Shown here piece after piece: positions 8,254 through 16,600 of a stretch of 34,953 bases of DNA. The notes under the pieces are model-generated. The model was not told the origin of the DNA. It saw nothing but the letters and a program-made list of their open reading frames with translations, and searched no databases. The stretch covers positions 1-34,953 of the forward strand of contig CALBXN010000074.1 in the NCBI GenBank assembly GCA_937890485.1, in the 5' to 3' direction. The position numbers were made by a program, and so were the translations under genes. The number at the start of each line of letters is the position of its first letter. Position 1 is the first letter of the stretch. The stretch is from an uncultured Treponema sp. (lineage in GTDB: Bacteria > Spirochaetota > Spirochaetia > Treponematales > Treponemataceae).

Positions 8254-9006
8254 ATGTTTACTCAACGACTTGATAATTTTTTAGTACAGAATAAATTTTG
8301 TTCAAAAAGAAGTGCAAAAAATTTTGTACTAAAAAATAAAGTTTGCGTAAATGGTACAATAGAAAAAAATTATAAAGCAAATATAAATCCAGAACATGAT
8401 AAAATTTTTGTAAACGAAAAAAAAATTGAAACTCAAAAACATATTTACTTGATGATGAATAAGCCAATTGGATATGTTTGTTCAACTGTAAGTGATAGAA
8501 GCAAAACAGTTTATGAACTTTTAGAAAATTTAAAAAATGAAAATCAAAATGAATTTTCTAAACTTCACACAATAGGAAGATTAGACAAAGATACAGAAGG
8601 ACTTTTACTTTTTACAACTGATGGTAATTTTTCAAATTTTATAACAAGAAAAGAAAATCAAATAAAAAAAACATATTATGTTGAATTAGAAAATTCAGTT
8701 GATAAAAAAAATCAACTTTTGTACAAAGAAAAATTTGAAAAAGGTATTTTTTTACCAGAGGAAAAAAAAGCAAAAAGTTTTACAACCCTACCTGCAAAAT
8801 TAAATTGGATTTCAGAAAATTCTTGCAACCTTACAATAGAGGAAGGTAAATTTCATCAGGTGCGAAGAATGTTTTTGGCAATGAATAATAAAGTATTTTT
8901 TCTAAAACGAGTTGCAATTGGAAAATTAAATTTAGATGAATCCCTTCAAAAAGGTAATTACAGAAAATTAACCGATGAAGAAAAAAATTTGTTAATTCAA
9001 GAATAG
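8254..9006 (+). CDS. rRNA pseudouridine synthase, RsuA/RluB/RluE/RluF family
   Basis: Isomerises a uridine in ribosomal RNA to pseudouridine. An N-terminal S4 RNA-binding domain (QRLDNFLVQNKFCSKRSAKN, roughly residues 4-45) precedes the catalytic domain. The active-site motif GRLDKDTEGLLL places the catalytic Asp at D111; the MMNKPIGYVCS and EGKFHQVRRMF segments are also typical of this branch. At 250 aa it has the normal length. Whether the target is 16S or 23S rRNA cannot be decided from the sequence. It ends 18 bp before the WYL regulator. Confidence 0.92.
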   Translation: MFTQRLDNFLVQNKFCSKRSAKNFVLKNKVCVNGTIEKNYKANINPEHDKIFVNEKKIETQKHIYLMMNKPIGYVCSTVSDRSKTVYELLENLKNENQNEFSKLHTIGRLDKDTEGLLLFTTDGNFSNFITRKENQIKKTYYVELENSVDKKNQLLYKEKFEKGIFLPEEKKAKSFTTLPAKLNWISENSCNLTIEEGKFHQVRRMFLAMNNKVFFLKRVAIGKLNLDESLQKGNYRKLTDEEKNLLIQE

Positions 9007-9017
9007 TATGTTATCAT
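8989..9017 (+). promoter_or_regulatory. Predicted leaderless promoter of the WYL regulator
   Basis: TTGTTA (8989-8994, inside the previous gene), 17-bp spacer, TATCAT (9012-9017) preceded by TGT (extended -10), then 7 nt to the ATG at 9025. Confidence 0.6.
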
Positions 9018-9024
9018 ATTACTT

Positions 9025-10011
9025 ATGGCAAAGAAAAAACAACGAGAAGATAAATATAAAACCCATAGGCTTTTTCAATTACTAGAATTTATAAGAAACA
9101 CTGAATATCCAAATGCTAAAGACTTTAAAAAAGAATTTGAAGTATCCAGAAGTACAATTATGAGAGATTTGGATTTTTTAAAAGATAGATATTTTGCCCC
9201 TATTGAATATTCAAATCAACACAAGGGATATTATTTAACAGACCCTACTTTTGTAATAAAAAGTGTTTTACTTACAGAAGGAGAACTTTTTGCAGTTCAT
9301 ACAATTTTGCCTTTGATGGAACAATATAAAAATACACCATTGGAATCAACTTTTAAATCTATAATTTCTAAAATGTTAGAAATGCTACCAAATAAAGTTG
9401 AAGTAGATTCTTCAATGAACAGAAATAATATTCATTTTATAAAAGACCCTTTACCAAATATTGATGAATTAATTTTTAATAATATCTTTGATGCAATAAA
9501 AACAAATCAATCTGTGGAATTTTATTATAGATCCATAAGCAAACAAACTTATACCTTAAGAAAATTTGATCCATACAGAGTTTTATGTCAAAAAGGAAAT
9601 TGGTATGCAATTGGATATTGTCACTTACACAATCGATTTAATGTATATTGTTTATCAAGAATGAAAGATTTAATTATCACAAACGAAAAATTTGAAGTAA
9701 AAAAAGATTTTGATATAAACAAACACATCGACCCTGACTTTGGAATCTGGAACACAGACGAGAATCCTCAAAAAATAGAATTACTATTTGATAAATCAAT
9801 TAACACATATATTTTGGAACGAACTTGGCATGTAAATCAAGAATGTTATCAAAATGAAGATGGAAGTGTTTATTTAAGCTTTATGTCAAATCAAATTCCA
9901 GAAACTCTCCATTGGGTAATGACTTTTGGAAGCCATGTAAAAGTTTTAAATCCACCAGAATTAAAAGAAAAAATAAAAGCAGAAATAAAACAAATGAAGA
10001 AAATTTATTAA
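9025..10011 (+). CDS. WYL-domain transcriptional regulator
   Basis: DNA-binding regulator with an N-terminal winged helix-turn-helix (RLFQLLEFIRNTEYPNAKDF through VSRSTIMRDLDFLKDR, residues ~15-57) and a WYL ligand-sensing domain in the middle (FYYRSISKQTYTLRKFDPYRVLCQKGNWYAIGYC), then a C-terminal WCX-type extension. WYL domains are known to bind nucleotide or nucleic-acid ligands and often control defence or DNA-damage genes. The next gene starts 22 nt after its stop, so it probably sits at the head of an operon of unknown genes. A role in controlling the accessory block or the CRISPR locus 3.6 kb downstream is only a hypothesis. Confidence 0.88.
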   Translation: MAKKKQREDKYKTHRLFQLLEFIRNTEYPNAKDFKKEFEVSRSTIMRDLDFLKDRYFAPIEYSNQHKGYYLTDPTFVIKSVLLTEGELFAVHTILPLMEQYKNTPLESTFKSIISKMLEMLPNKVEVDSSMNRNNIHFIKDPLPNIDELIFNNIFDAIKTNQSVEFYYRSISKQTYTLRKFDPYRVLCQKGNWYAIGYCHLHNRFNVYCLSRMKDLIITNEKFEVKKDFDINKHIDPDFGIWNTDENPQKIELLFDKSINTYILERTWHVNQECYQNEDGSVYLSFMSNQIPETLHWVMTFGSHVKVLNPPELKEKIKAEIKQMKKIY

Positions 10012-10033
10012 TTCTCAATAGGAGATGTATTTT

Positions 10034-10693
10034 ATGTTTTTTTTTAACAAAGAAAAAATTAAACAAAAAGAAATACAAATAGAAGTTTTAGAAAAAAATT
10101 TATCTCAAACACAAGAAGAATTAAACTATGTAAAAAATATTTTATTTTCTGGAATTGATGATTTTTTAAGAAGATTTTACAAAGAACCGTCCCTAGAAGA
10201 AAAACAAAAACTTGAAAAAGAATATAATAATACAGAACCTCAAAGAAATGATTATATTGATAAACCAGAAGGAAGGATTCATTTTCAAATAGATTACTCT
10301 CCTTCTCAAAATCTTTCATCAAAAGATGAAAATGAACTTTCGGAAATTTTACAAAAAGTTGATTCATCCTTTTCTGATAAGTTATTAGAAATTATTCGAA
10401 CAAAAAAGTTAAATGAAGTTGAAGTCTATAAAAAAGCAGATATAGACAGAAGACATTTTTCAAAAATTCGTAGTAATAAAGATTATCGGCCTACAAAAGA
10501 CACTGTAATTTTACTTTGTCTTTCTATGAATTTATCTTATGAAGAAGTAAATGACTTACTAAAGAGAGCTGGATTTGCCTTATCTAAAAGCAGTAAACAA
10601 GATTTAATTGCAGAATATTTCTTTATAAGAAAAATTTATAATGTTCAGTTATACAAAGAAACACTTTTTAAATTTGGATTCTTTAAAGATTAA
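10034..10693 (+). CDS. Unknown protein: N-terminal coiled coil and C-terminal shared helix-turn-helix-like domain
   Basis: Function not recognised. I place the start at 10034 because GGAG at 10021-10024 is 9 nt upstream; the ATG at 10025 touches that site. Residues ~5-45 (KEKIKQKEIQIEVLEKNLSQ and on) are a predicted coiled coil. Roughly the last 100 residues form an alpha-helical domain: EVEVYKKADIDRRHFSKIRS, then TKDTVILLCLSMNLSYEEVN and DLLKRAGFALS. The same pattern, helix by helix, closes the ankyrin protein at 28300-29556. The domain resembles a helix-turn-helix adaptor seen at the end of varied proteins in Firmicutes and spirochaetes, from memory and not checked. It is probably co-transcribed with the WYL gene. 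Confidence 0.75.
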   Translation: MFFFNKEKIKQKEIQIEVLEKNLSQTQEELNYVKNILFSGIDDFLRRFYKEPSLEEKQKLEKEYNNTEPQRNDYIDKPEGRIHFQIDYSPSQNLSSKDENELSEILQKVDSSFSDKLLEIIRTKKLNEVEVYKKADIDRRHFSKIRSNKDYRPTKDTVILLCLSMNLSYEEVNDLLKRAGFALSKSSKQDLIAEYFFIRKIYNVQLYKETLFKFGFFKD

Positions 10694-10768
10694 AATGTCG
10701 CACACAAAGCGACCACATAAAATTTTCTCGTTATAGAATTAATTTATAAAACATTTAGGGGGAATTTT

Positions 10769-11209
10769 ATGGAAAAATCTAATTATGCAATTTTACCTAA
10801 AAATGCAATTCACACAAAAAAATTTCAAGCAATAATAAATCACCTTTCTGAAGAGTTAAGACATAAAGCATATACTTTCTTGATTAGTTGTTATTGTAAT
10901 GCAGATTTTGATGGTGTTATAGACTTAACAAATTTTGAAGAATATGCAAAACAATTATTTATGACTACAGCTGAATTAAGACTTTTAGTAAATTTTTTTA
11001 TTGTCTATGGAATTTTAATAGATTTTTCGAAAGATATTGATATATATTGTATTTTCGGATGGAAATTTACAAGAAATCCTAATGAAAACAAATCTGAATC
11101 ACTAGAAGAACGCATAAAAAGAATTGCCCAATGGTCAGATATTCCAGCAAAAGATCATCCCGACTACGAAAAATATATGAAAGAAAAAAAATCACCAAAA
11201 GATTTGTAA
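10769..11209 (+). CDS. Hypothetical protein, 146 aa
   Basis: No family recognised. The ORF is preceded by a strong GGGGGAA-type Shine-Dalgarno sequence (about 10757-10763) with 6-7 nt spacing, so it is very probably translated. The protein is soluble, mixed alpha/beta by eye, with helical segments in IINHLSEELRHKAYTFLISC and DLTNFEEYAKQLFMTTAELR and a charged C-terminus (EERIKRIAQWSDIPAKDHPD). The N-terminal part is reminiscent of winged-helix replication/primosome proteins of phages, but I cannot support that. A small GTCGC/GCGAC hairpin (10698-10714) separates it from the previous gene. Confidence 0.65.
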   Translation: MEKSNYAILPKNAIHTKKFQAIINHLSEELRHKAYTFLISCYCNADFDGVIDLTNFEEYAKQLFMTTAELRLLVNFFIVYGILIDFSKDIDIYCIFGWKFTRNPNENKSESLEERIKRIAQWSDIPAKDHPDYEKYMKEKKSPKDL

Positions 11210-11286
11210 TTTTTTCACTTTTTTTTATTACTGTATCGTTATTTGAGACACTCCCTATAGTAATATGGTATTGTAGGGAGGGCAAA

Positions 11287-11436
11287 ATGGAAACAATATA
11301 TTCTTCATTAAACAAAAAATACATTATCCAAATGATGTTAAAATTTAGATGGGATTCAAATATGTATATTTTTTGGAGAAACGTATATAGTAATAAAATT
11401 AAAGGTGTAGAAAATGAAAAGATTTGTGTGCATTGA
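11287..11436 (+). CDS. Small hypothetical protein, 49 aa
   Basis: Begins at an ATG preceded by GTAGGGAGGG, one of the strongest Shine-Dalgarno matches in the window, and overlaps the exonuclease start by 23 nt, which suggests translational coupling. The protein is basic and aromatic-rich (FRWDSNMYIFWRNVY) and has no recognised family. A longer frame reading in from 11131 overlaps the previous gene and is not favoured. Confidence 0.5.
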   Translation: METIYSSLNKKYIIQMMLKFRWDSNMYIFWRNVYSNKIKGVENEKICVH

Positions 11437-12322
11437 TTTAGAAATGAGTGAATTAACAAAAAAGCAAAGGACTCTATGCAAAGGACTACGAAATGAAGTT
11501 ATACAAATAGGGGCAGTAATGCTAGATGAAAACTACAATTATATCAGTCAATTTTCTTCATTTGTAAAACCTAGTTTTAGTAACATAACACCAACAATAG
11601 AAAATTTAACAGGAATAAATCAGTCAATGATAGAAAATGCTGATGACTTTATCACTGTCCTTGATAAATATAATTATTGGATTGGTGATAATGATATAAT
11701 AACATATTGTTGGAGTTCTACTGATTACAAACAATTATGGAATGAACTACATATAAAAGCAAAACATAGAACTGATTTACAAGCAAACTTAAAAACATTT
11801 GTTGATTTACAAAAAACATTTTCAAATTTAATTCATGCTCAAAAAACTATTTCACTGCAATCTGCTATAGAATTCTCAAACAGTAAATTTATCGGAACAG
11901 TACATACCGCACTAGCAGATGCATATAATACAGCCTGTATACTCCATAAAATCTGTAAAAATAAACTACTAAAACCCCAATTTGAATTTTTATATAATAC
12001 AGAAAATCCCGAAAATGATTTAATTGTAAAAGATAAAAATGCTCAAAAAGACTATTACACAAATTCCTTTGCATCTTTTATGAGTAATGAACTTTTAGAA
12101 AAATATGGTTTAGATAAACCTAAGGATACAACTCCAATAACTGATGATTATTCAAAAGTAAATATTCCCAAAAAAGAAAATTTATTTTCTAAACAAATAC
12201 AAAAAATATTTTCAAAGCAAAAAAAAGTAAAATTATGTAATAAGTACGGAATTTCCATTTTTAATTGGATTAGTTTTAATTTTAAAATTTCTTTAAGCGA
12301 TGAAATGAAAATTATAGTATAA
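11414..12322 (+). CDS. DEDDh-family 3'-5' exonuclease (RNase T / DNA polymerase III epsilon-like)
   Basis: Predicted 3'-5' exonuclease acting on DNA or RNA. All five DEDDh residues can be placed: D8 and E10 in CIDLEMSE, D104 in SSTDYKQLW, and H164 with D169 in GTVHTALADA. The domain fills the first ~185 residues; the remaining ~115 (lysine-rich, e.g. FSKQIQKIFSKQKK) are unrecognised and could bind nucleic acid. The arrangement recalls KapD/ERI-1-like exonucleases more than the polymerase subunit. AAAGGTG at 11401-11407 is a plausible ribosome binding site. It sits in an accessory block upstream of cas9; whether it helps CRISPR function is unknown. Confidence 0.8.
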   Translation: MKRFVCIDLEMSELTKKQRTLCKGLRNEVIQIGAVMLDENYNYISQFSSFVKPSFSNITPTIENLTGINQSMIENADDFITVLDKYNYWIGDNDIITYCWSSTDYKQLWNELHIKAKHRTDLQANLKTFVDLQKTFSNLIHAQKTISLQSAIEFSNSKFIGTVHTALADAYNTACILHKICKNKLLKPQFEFLYNTENPENDLIVKDKNAQKDYYTNSFASFMSNELLEKYGLDKPKDTTPITDDYSKVNIPKKENLFSKQIQKIFSKQKKVKLCNKYGISIFNWISFNFKISLSDEMKIIV

Positions 12323-12356
12323 TGAATGAAATATTTTTTTTAAGGATGGTCTTTTT

Positions 12357-12998
12357 ATGGTACAAGAAAAAACAATGATTATTACAGGAAGTTCAAAACT
12401 CAGCATTAGTCCAGATATAACTAGATTAAGTTTTGGCATTAAAACACAAGAAACTTGTTACGAACAAACATTATCTTATTTATCAGATAATGCAGAATCA
12501 TTAATAAATGTTTTAACTTTAAACAATTTTTTAGAAAAAGAAATAAAAACAACTCGGTATTCTATTCATCGTTGGACTAAATATGAAAATGGACAAGAAC
12601 ATCATCTAGGCTACGAAGGCGAACATCATTTATTTGTTGAATTTAAAATTGATAACGAGAGAATTAATAAAATTATAGATGAGGTTTCGACAAAAGTTCC
12701 TTGTGTTTCAATAAATATTTCTTATTCATGTAGTCACTTAGAAAAATATGATAAAAAACTAATTGAGCTTGCGATAAAAGATGCAAAATCAAAAGCAACA
12801 ATAATTGCAAAAGCGTCAAATGTAAATCTAAAACAAATAAAAACAATAAATTATTCAACACAACAATTAGATGTGAACTTTGGTCTAGAATACAACCACT
12901 TGCGAACAGACAAATGTTTTGCAAGTCGTGTTCCAAATATGACACCAGAAAATAAAGTTCTTGAAAAAAGCATCACGATGATTTGGGAGATTGAGTAA
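12357..12998 (+). CDS. SIMPL (DUF541) domain protein
   Basis: SIMPL-domain proteins share the pattern seen here: MIITGSSKLSISPDITRLSFGI at the N-terminus, a long helix (LSYLSDNAESLINVLTLNNF), then LIELAIKDAKSKATIIAKAS and a C-terminal strand. The biochemical role of the family is poorly defined; members are usually secreted or periplasmic. This one starts directly with the SIMPL strand and has no signal peptide, so it is predicted cytoplasmic. AAGGATGG lies about 8-15 nt before the ATG and supports the start. It is the fourth gene in a rightward series with short gaps. Confidence 0.8.
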   Translation: MVQEKTMIITGSSKLSISPDITRLSFGIKTQETCYEQTLSYLSDNAESLINVLTLNNFLEKEIKTTRYSIHRWTKYENGQEHHLGYEGEHHLFVEFKIDNERINKIIDEVSTKVPCVSINISYSCSHLEKYDKKLIELAIKDAKSKATIIAKASNVNLKQIKTINYSTQQLDVNFGLEYNHLRTDKCFASRVPNMTPENKVLEKSITMIWEIE

Positions 12999-13080
12999 AA
13001 GGTGTTTGAGGAGAGAGTAAAAAAAGCAAAACACCTACTGTTGTAGGATTAAATAAAAAAGCCATAAGGAGGAATGTTGT

Positions 13081-13488
13081 ATGGCAAAAAAAATTATTAT
13101 GTTGTTCATCTGTATTTGGATAACGACATTTGCATTTTCTGATGAAAACTATGATATAACAAATATATCACAAAATCCAGAAGCAACTTTTAGATTATTT
13201 CCGACAAGAAATATGTGGACATTTTTACAATTAAACACAATTACAGGTCATATAAAACAGTTACATTTTGATACAAGTGGTGACTCAAGGCTAAAATTGA
13301 TAGTTAATGATGAAAATCTAGCAAAAAATTTACCTAATCTAAAAGGAAGATTTACTTTATATCCAACACAAAACATGTACAATTTCATATTGTTAGACCA
13401 AGACAATGGAAGAACATGGCAAGTACAATGGAGTTTTGAAGAAGAAAATAGAATGATTCTACCAATAGAATTATTTGCAAATTTTTAA
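13081..13488 (+). CDS. Small secreted protein with two tandem beta repeats
   Basis: A signal peptide is clear: MAKKIIMLFICIWITTFAFS, cleaved before DENYD. The mature 115 residues contain a twofold internal repeat: FRLFPTRNMWTFLQLNT followed by GHIKQLHF, and FTLYPTQNMYNFILLDQ followed by GRTWQVQW. Each unit looks like a small three-stranded beta module with a conserved P-T-x-N-M-[WY]-x-F core, so the mature protein may be a two-bladed beta structure. AAGGAGG at 13066-13072, 8 nt before the ATG, is a strong ribosome binding site. The family is unnamed to me. Converges on the tracrRNA terminator. Confidence 0.72.
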   Translation: MAKKIIMLFICIWITTFAFSDENYDITNISQNPEATFRLFPTRNMWTFLQLNTITGHIKQLHFDTSGDSRLKLIVNDENLAKNLPNLKGRFTLYPTQNMYNFILLDQDNGRTWQVQWSFEEENRMILPIELFANF

Positions 13489-13505
13489 TTATAGGTGTAA
13501 AATAC

Positions 13506-13532
13506 AAAAAAGCCCCACGGAGTACGCGAGGC
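13506..13532 (-). terminator. Rho-independent terminator of the tracrRNA
   Basis: Minus strand: GCCTCGCG, loop TACTC, CGTGGGGC, then TTTTTT. This gives an 8-bp stem with two G-U pairs (arms 13532-13525 and 13519-13512). It doubles as the 3' structural hairpin of the tracrRNA. Confidence 0.85.
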
Positions 13533-13578
13533 TGTAGTCAAATCTGACTTCGGCATAAAGCCTTATTGTGATTCGGTT
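13506..13578 (-). ncRNA. tracrRNA of the type II-C CRISPR-Cas system
   Basis: On the minus strand, AACCGAATCACAAT (13578-13565) is an anti-repeat: it pairs with the first 14 nt of the minus-strand repeat (GTTGTGGTTCGGTT) through 12 Watson-Crick and 2 G-U pairs. It continues AAGGC, as in Neisseria-type tracrRNAs, then a GGC/GCC mini-hairpin (13562-13552), a perfect 5-bp hairpin AGTCA-GATT-TGACT (13549-13536), and a terminator hairpin with six T. The predicted start site falls at the first base of the anti-repeat, so the RNA is about 73 nt with no 5' extension. It loads crRNA onto Cas9 and lies divergent to cas9, as is common in type II-C loci. Confidence 0.9.
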
Positions 13579-13584
13579 AAATAA

Positions 13585-13613
13585 ATAATAACATGATATA
13601 AACGATAATGCAA
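13585..13613 (-). promoter_or_regulatory. tracrRNA promoter
   Basis: Minus strand: TTGCAT (13613-13608), exact 17-bp spacer, TATTAT (13590-13585) preceded by TGT (extended -10). Position +1 is about 13578, the first base of the anti-repeat. It overlaps the cas9 promoter on the other strand. Confidence 0.8.
13594..13602 (+). promoter_or_regulatory. Predicted extended -10 promoter of cas9
   Basis: TGATATAAA on the plus strand, with no good -35 box. Start near 13609 would give a ~36-nt leader carrying TAGGAGA before the cas9 ATG. The element lies between the -35 and -10 boxes of the tracrRNA promoter. Confidence 0.5.
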
Positions 13614-13644
13614 CATTAAATTTCAATTTTTAGGAGAAAATTTT

Positions 13645-16600
13645 ATGAAAAAATTAGGATTAGATTTAGGAACAAATTCTATTGGATGGGGAATCATTGA
13701 TACAAATAATACAGAAAAACCAATACAAAACTGTGGTGTATATATTTTCCCTGAAGGAATAAAAATTGAAAAAGGCGTAGAAAGTTCAAAAGCAGCTGAA
13801 AGAACAGGTTATCGTTCTGCAAGAAGATTAAAATTTAGAAGAAAACTTAGAAAATATGAAACTTTAAAAGTTTTAATAGAATATAATATGTGTCCATTAA
13901 CTGTGGAAGAACTTGAAAAATGGCGAAAAGAAAAAATATATCCAACTTCACAGGAATTTATAAATTGGTATAGAACAGATGAACTAAATAATTGGGAACC
14001 ATATTTTTTAAGAAAGAAATGTGTAGAAGATATAGCAGAAAAATATGAAATTGGTAGAGCATTATATCATATTGCTCAAAGACGAGGATTTTTAAGTAAT
14101 CGAAAAGAATCTACTAAAGGCAATGAAAATGGAAATGTAAACACAGGAATATCTGAAATTTCAAAAGCAAAAGGCGATAAAACACTTGGACAATATTTTT
14201 ATGAATTAAAACAAAGTGGTGAAAAAGTAAGAGCAAAATATACTTCCCGAAAACAACATTACGAAGAAGAATTTAACAAAATTTGTGAAGTTCAAAATAT
14301 TCCAGAAGAATTAAAAACAAAGTTATACAATGCCATTTTCTTTCAAAGAAAACTAAAATCTCAAAAATTTCTTGTTGGAAAATGTACTTTTGAAAAAAAT
14401 AAACAACGCTGTCCAATTTCACATTTTGAATTTGAAGAATTTAGAATGTTACAATTTATTAACAGTATTCTAGTAAAAAGAAATGTAGATGAAACTGACG
14501 ACCAAGAGTTTTCAGAATTAACAGAAATTGAGAAAAATGAACTAAAAGATTTGTTTTTTATAAAATCTACATTTACATTTAAAGATATAAAATCAAAACT
14601 TTGTGATAAAAAACATAAAGATTGGGAATTTAATTATATTGATGAAACAAATATTGCTGGATGTCCTGTAAGTACAAGTCTAAAAGAAATATTCGGCGAA
14701 AATTGGAAAGATGTCAAAATTGGAAATTATGATATTTTCGATATATGGCATGTTTTGTTTGATTTTGATGATGGTGATAAACTAAAAGAATTTGCTTTAT
14801 TAAAATTATACTTATCAGAAGATGATGCTAAAAAGTTTTGTGAAATTAAATTAGAACAAGGTTATTCTAATTTAAGTCTAAAAGCAATTAGAAAAATATT
14901 ACCATTTTTAAGAGAAGGACTATTATATTCTTATGCTGCGTTTTTAGCCAATGTTCCAAAAATAATTGGAAAAGAAATTTTTGCAGAAAATAAGGATACA
15001 ATAATTGATACTGTAAAAAAAATTATTGAGTCTATCGATAGAACAAATCTTCCATTAAGGTTAGCAAATGATTGTCTTGATAAAATTTCAAAAGATGAGA
15101 ATTTCGATTTTAGAACAGAAGTTTGGAATAAAGAGTTTATCGATATTTGTATAAAAGAATCTTACGGTCAAAAAAAATGGGGAGAAGATTTTTCTCAAAT
15201 AGAACAAGAAAAAATCAAATCAGAAATTGAAAATAATGTTAATGAAGCATTGAAAACAATGCCTACGGGTACTCATCTTTCTATAAATAACTTTAAGTAT
15301 CCGATGAAACATATTGATGAGCTTATCGAAGAATATTTAAGAGAGAATTTTGAAATTAAAAAGAATATTGATTTATATCATCCAGCATATACTAATTCAA
15401 AATATGATATAAAGCCAGCTAAAATTATTAGCGGAAAGAAATATTTGGATACACCTAAGACATCAAGTATCAAAAATCCTGTAGTAATGAGAGCTTTACA
15501 TCAATTACGAAAATTGATTAATTATCTATTAAAAACTGGCGAAATTGATGAGAATACACATATTCATATTGAATTAGCAAAAGAAGTTAATGATAAGAAC
15601 TGGCGAAAAGCCATTGCTGACTTCCAAAAAGACAATGAAGCTAAAAATAAAGAATACAGAGAAAGAATTGAAGATGAAGCGAAAGCAAGTGGAATCTCAC
15701 TTATTGTTACCGATGAATTAATAAAAAAATATCGTCTATGGGTAGAGCAAGATAAACAATGCCCTTATACAGGCAAGAAAATTAATTTTACAGCACTTTT
15801 TGGAAATAATCCTCAATTTGACTTTGAACACACAATACCTAGAAGTTTATCTTATGACGATTCTTTGGAAAATCTAACTCTTTGTGATGTTGATTTTAAT
15901 AGAAATGTAAAAAAACAACAAATACCACATCAACTTGCAAATTACAAAGAAATTGCTCAAAGATTTGAAAGATATTATGAAGAAGAAATAGATAAATGTT
16001 TAAAAACAATAGAGAAAAATAGAACTAAAGGACATTATCTCGATCAAAAGAAAAAAGACGAAAGGATTGTAGAACACCATAAGGCTGAACTAAAGTTAAA
16101 ATATTACAAAGGAAAATTAAAGCGTTTTAATGCAGAAGATGTAACAAAGAGATTTAAACATAGCCAATTAAACGATACAAGAACAATTACAAAGTTTGCA
16201 AAAGACTACCTAAAAACTGTTTTTGATTATGTAATGCCAATAAACGGAACAATTACAAATACATTCAAACATCAATGGGGATTACTTGAAAAAGACGAGA
16301 AAAAAGACAGAAGTACAAATCTACATCACGCTGTAGATGCTTTAGTGGTAGCTTCTGTTGACAAGTGGAAGTATGACTTGTTATGTAAATGTATTCATGA
16401 AAGTTCAGACGGAAGAACAATAAACCTACCAAAACCTTGGGAAAATTTTAGAGATGATGTTCTTTCTGCTACAGAACTAATCATTCCTAAAATTGTTTCT
16501 AATGATAATGCTTTAAAACAAACAAAGAAAAAGGTTCGAGATAGAGATGGTAAAATTAAATTAATAAATGGAAAAGAACAATTCATACAAGGTGATACAG

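Noticed and set aside
11131..11436. 101-codon ORF overlapping two genes
   Set aside because: Its first third lies inside 10769-11209 in another frame. Only the part from 11287 has a ribosome binding site.
13005..13058. Inverted repeat AGGTGTTT/AAACACCT and CCTAC/GTAGG hairpin before the secreted protein gene
   Set aside because: Short arms, no T-run and no known riboswitch shape; could be chance in A+T-rich DNA.
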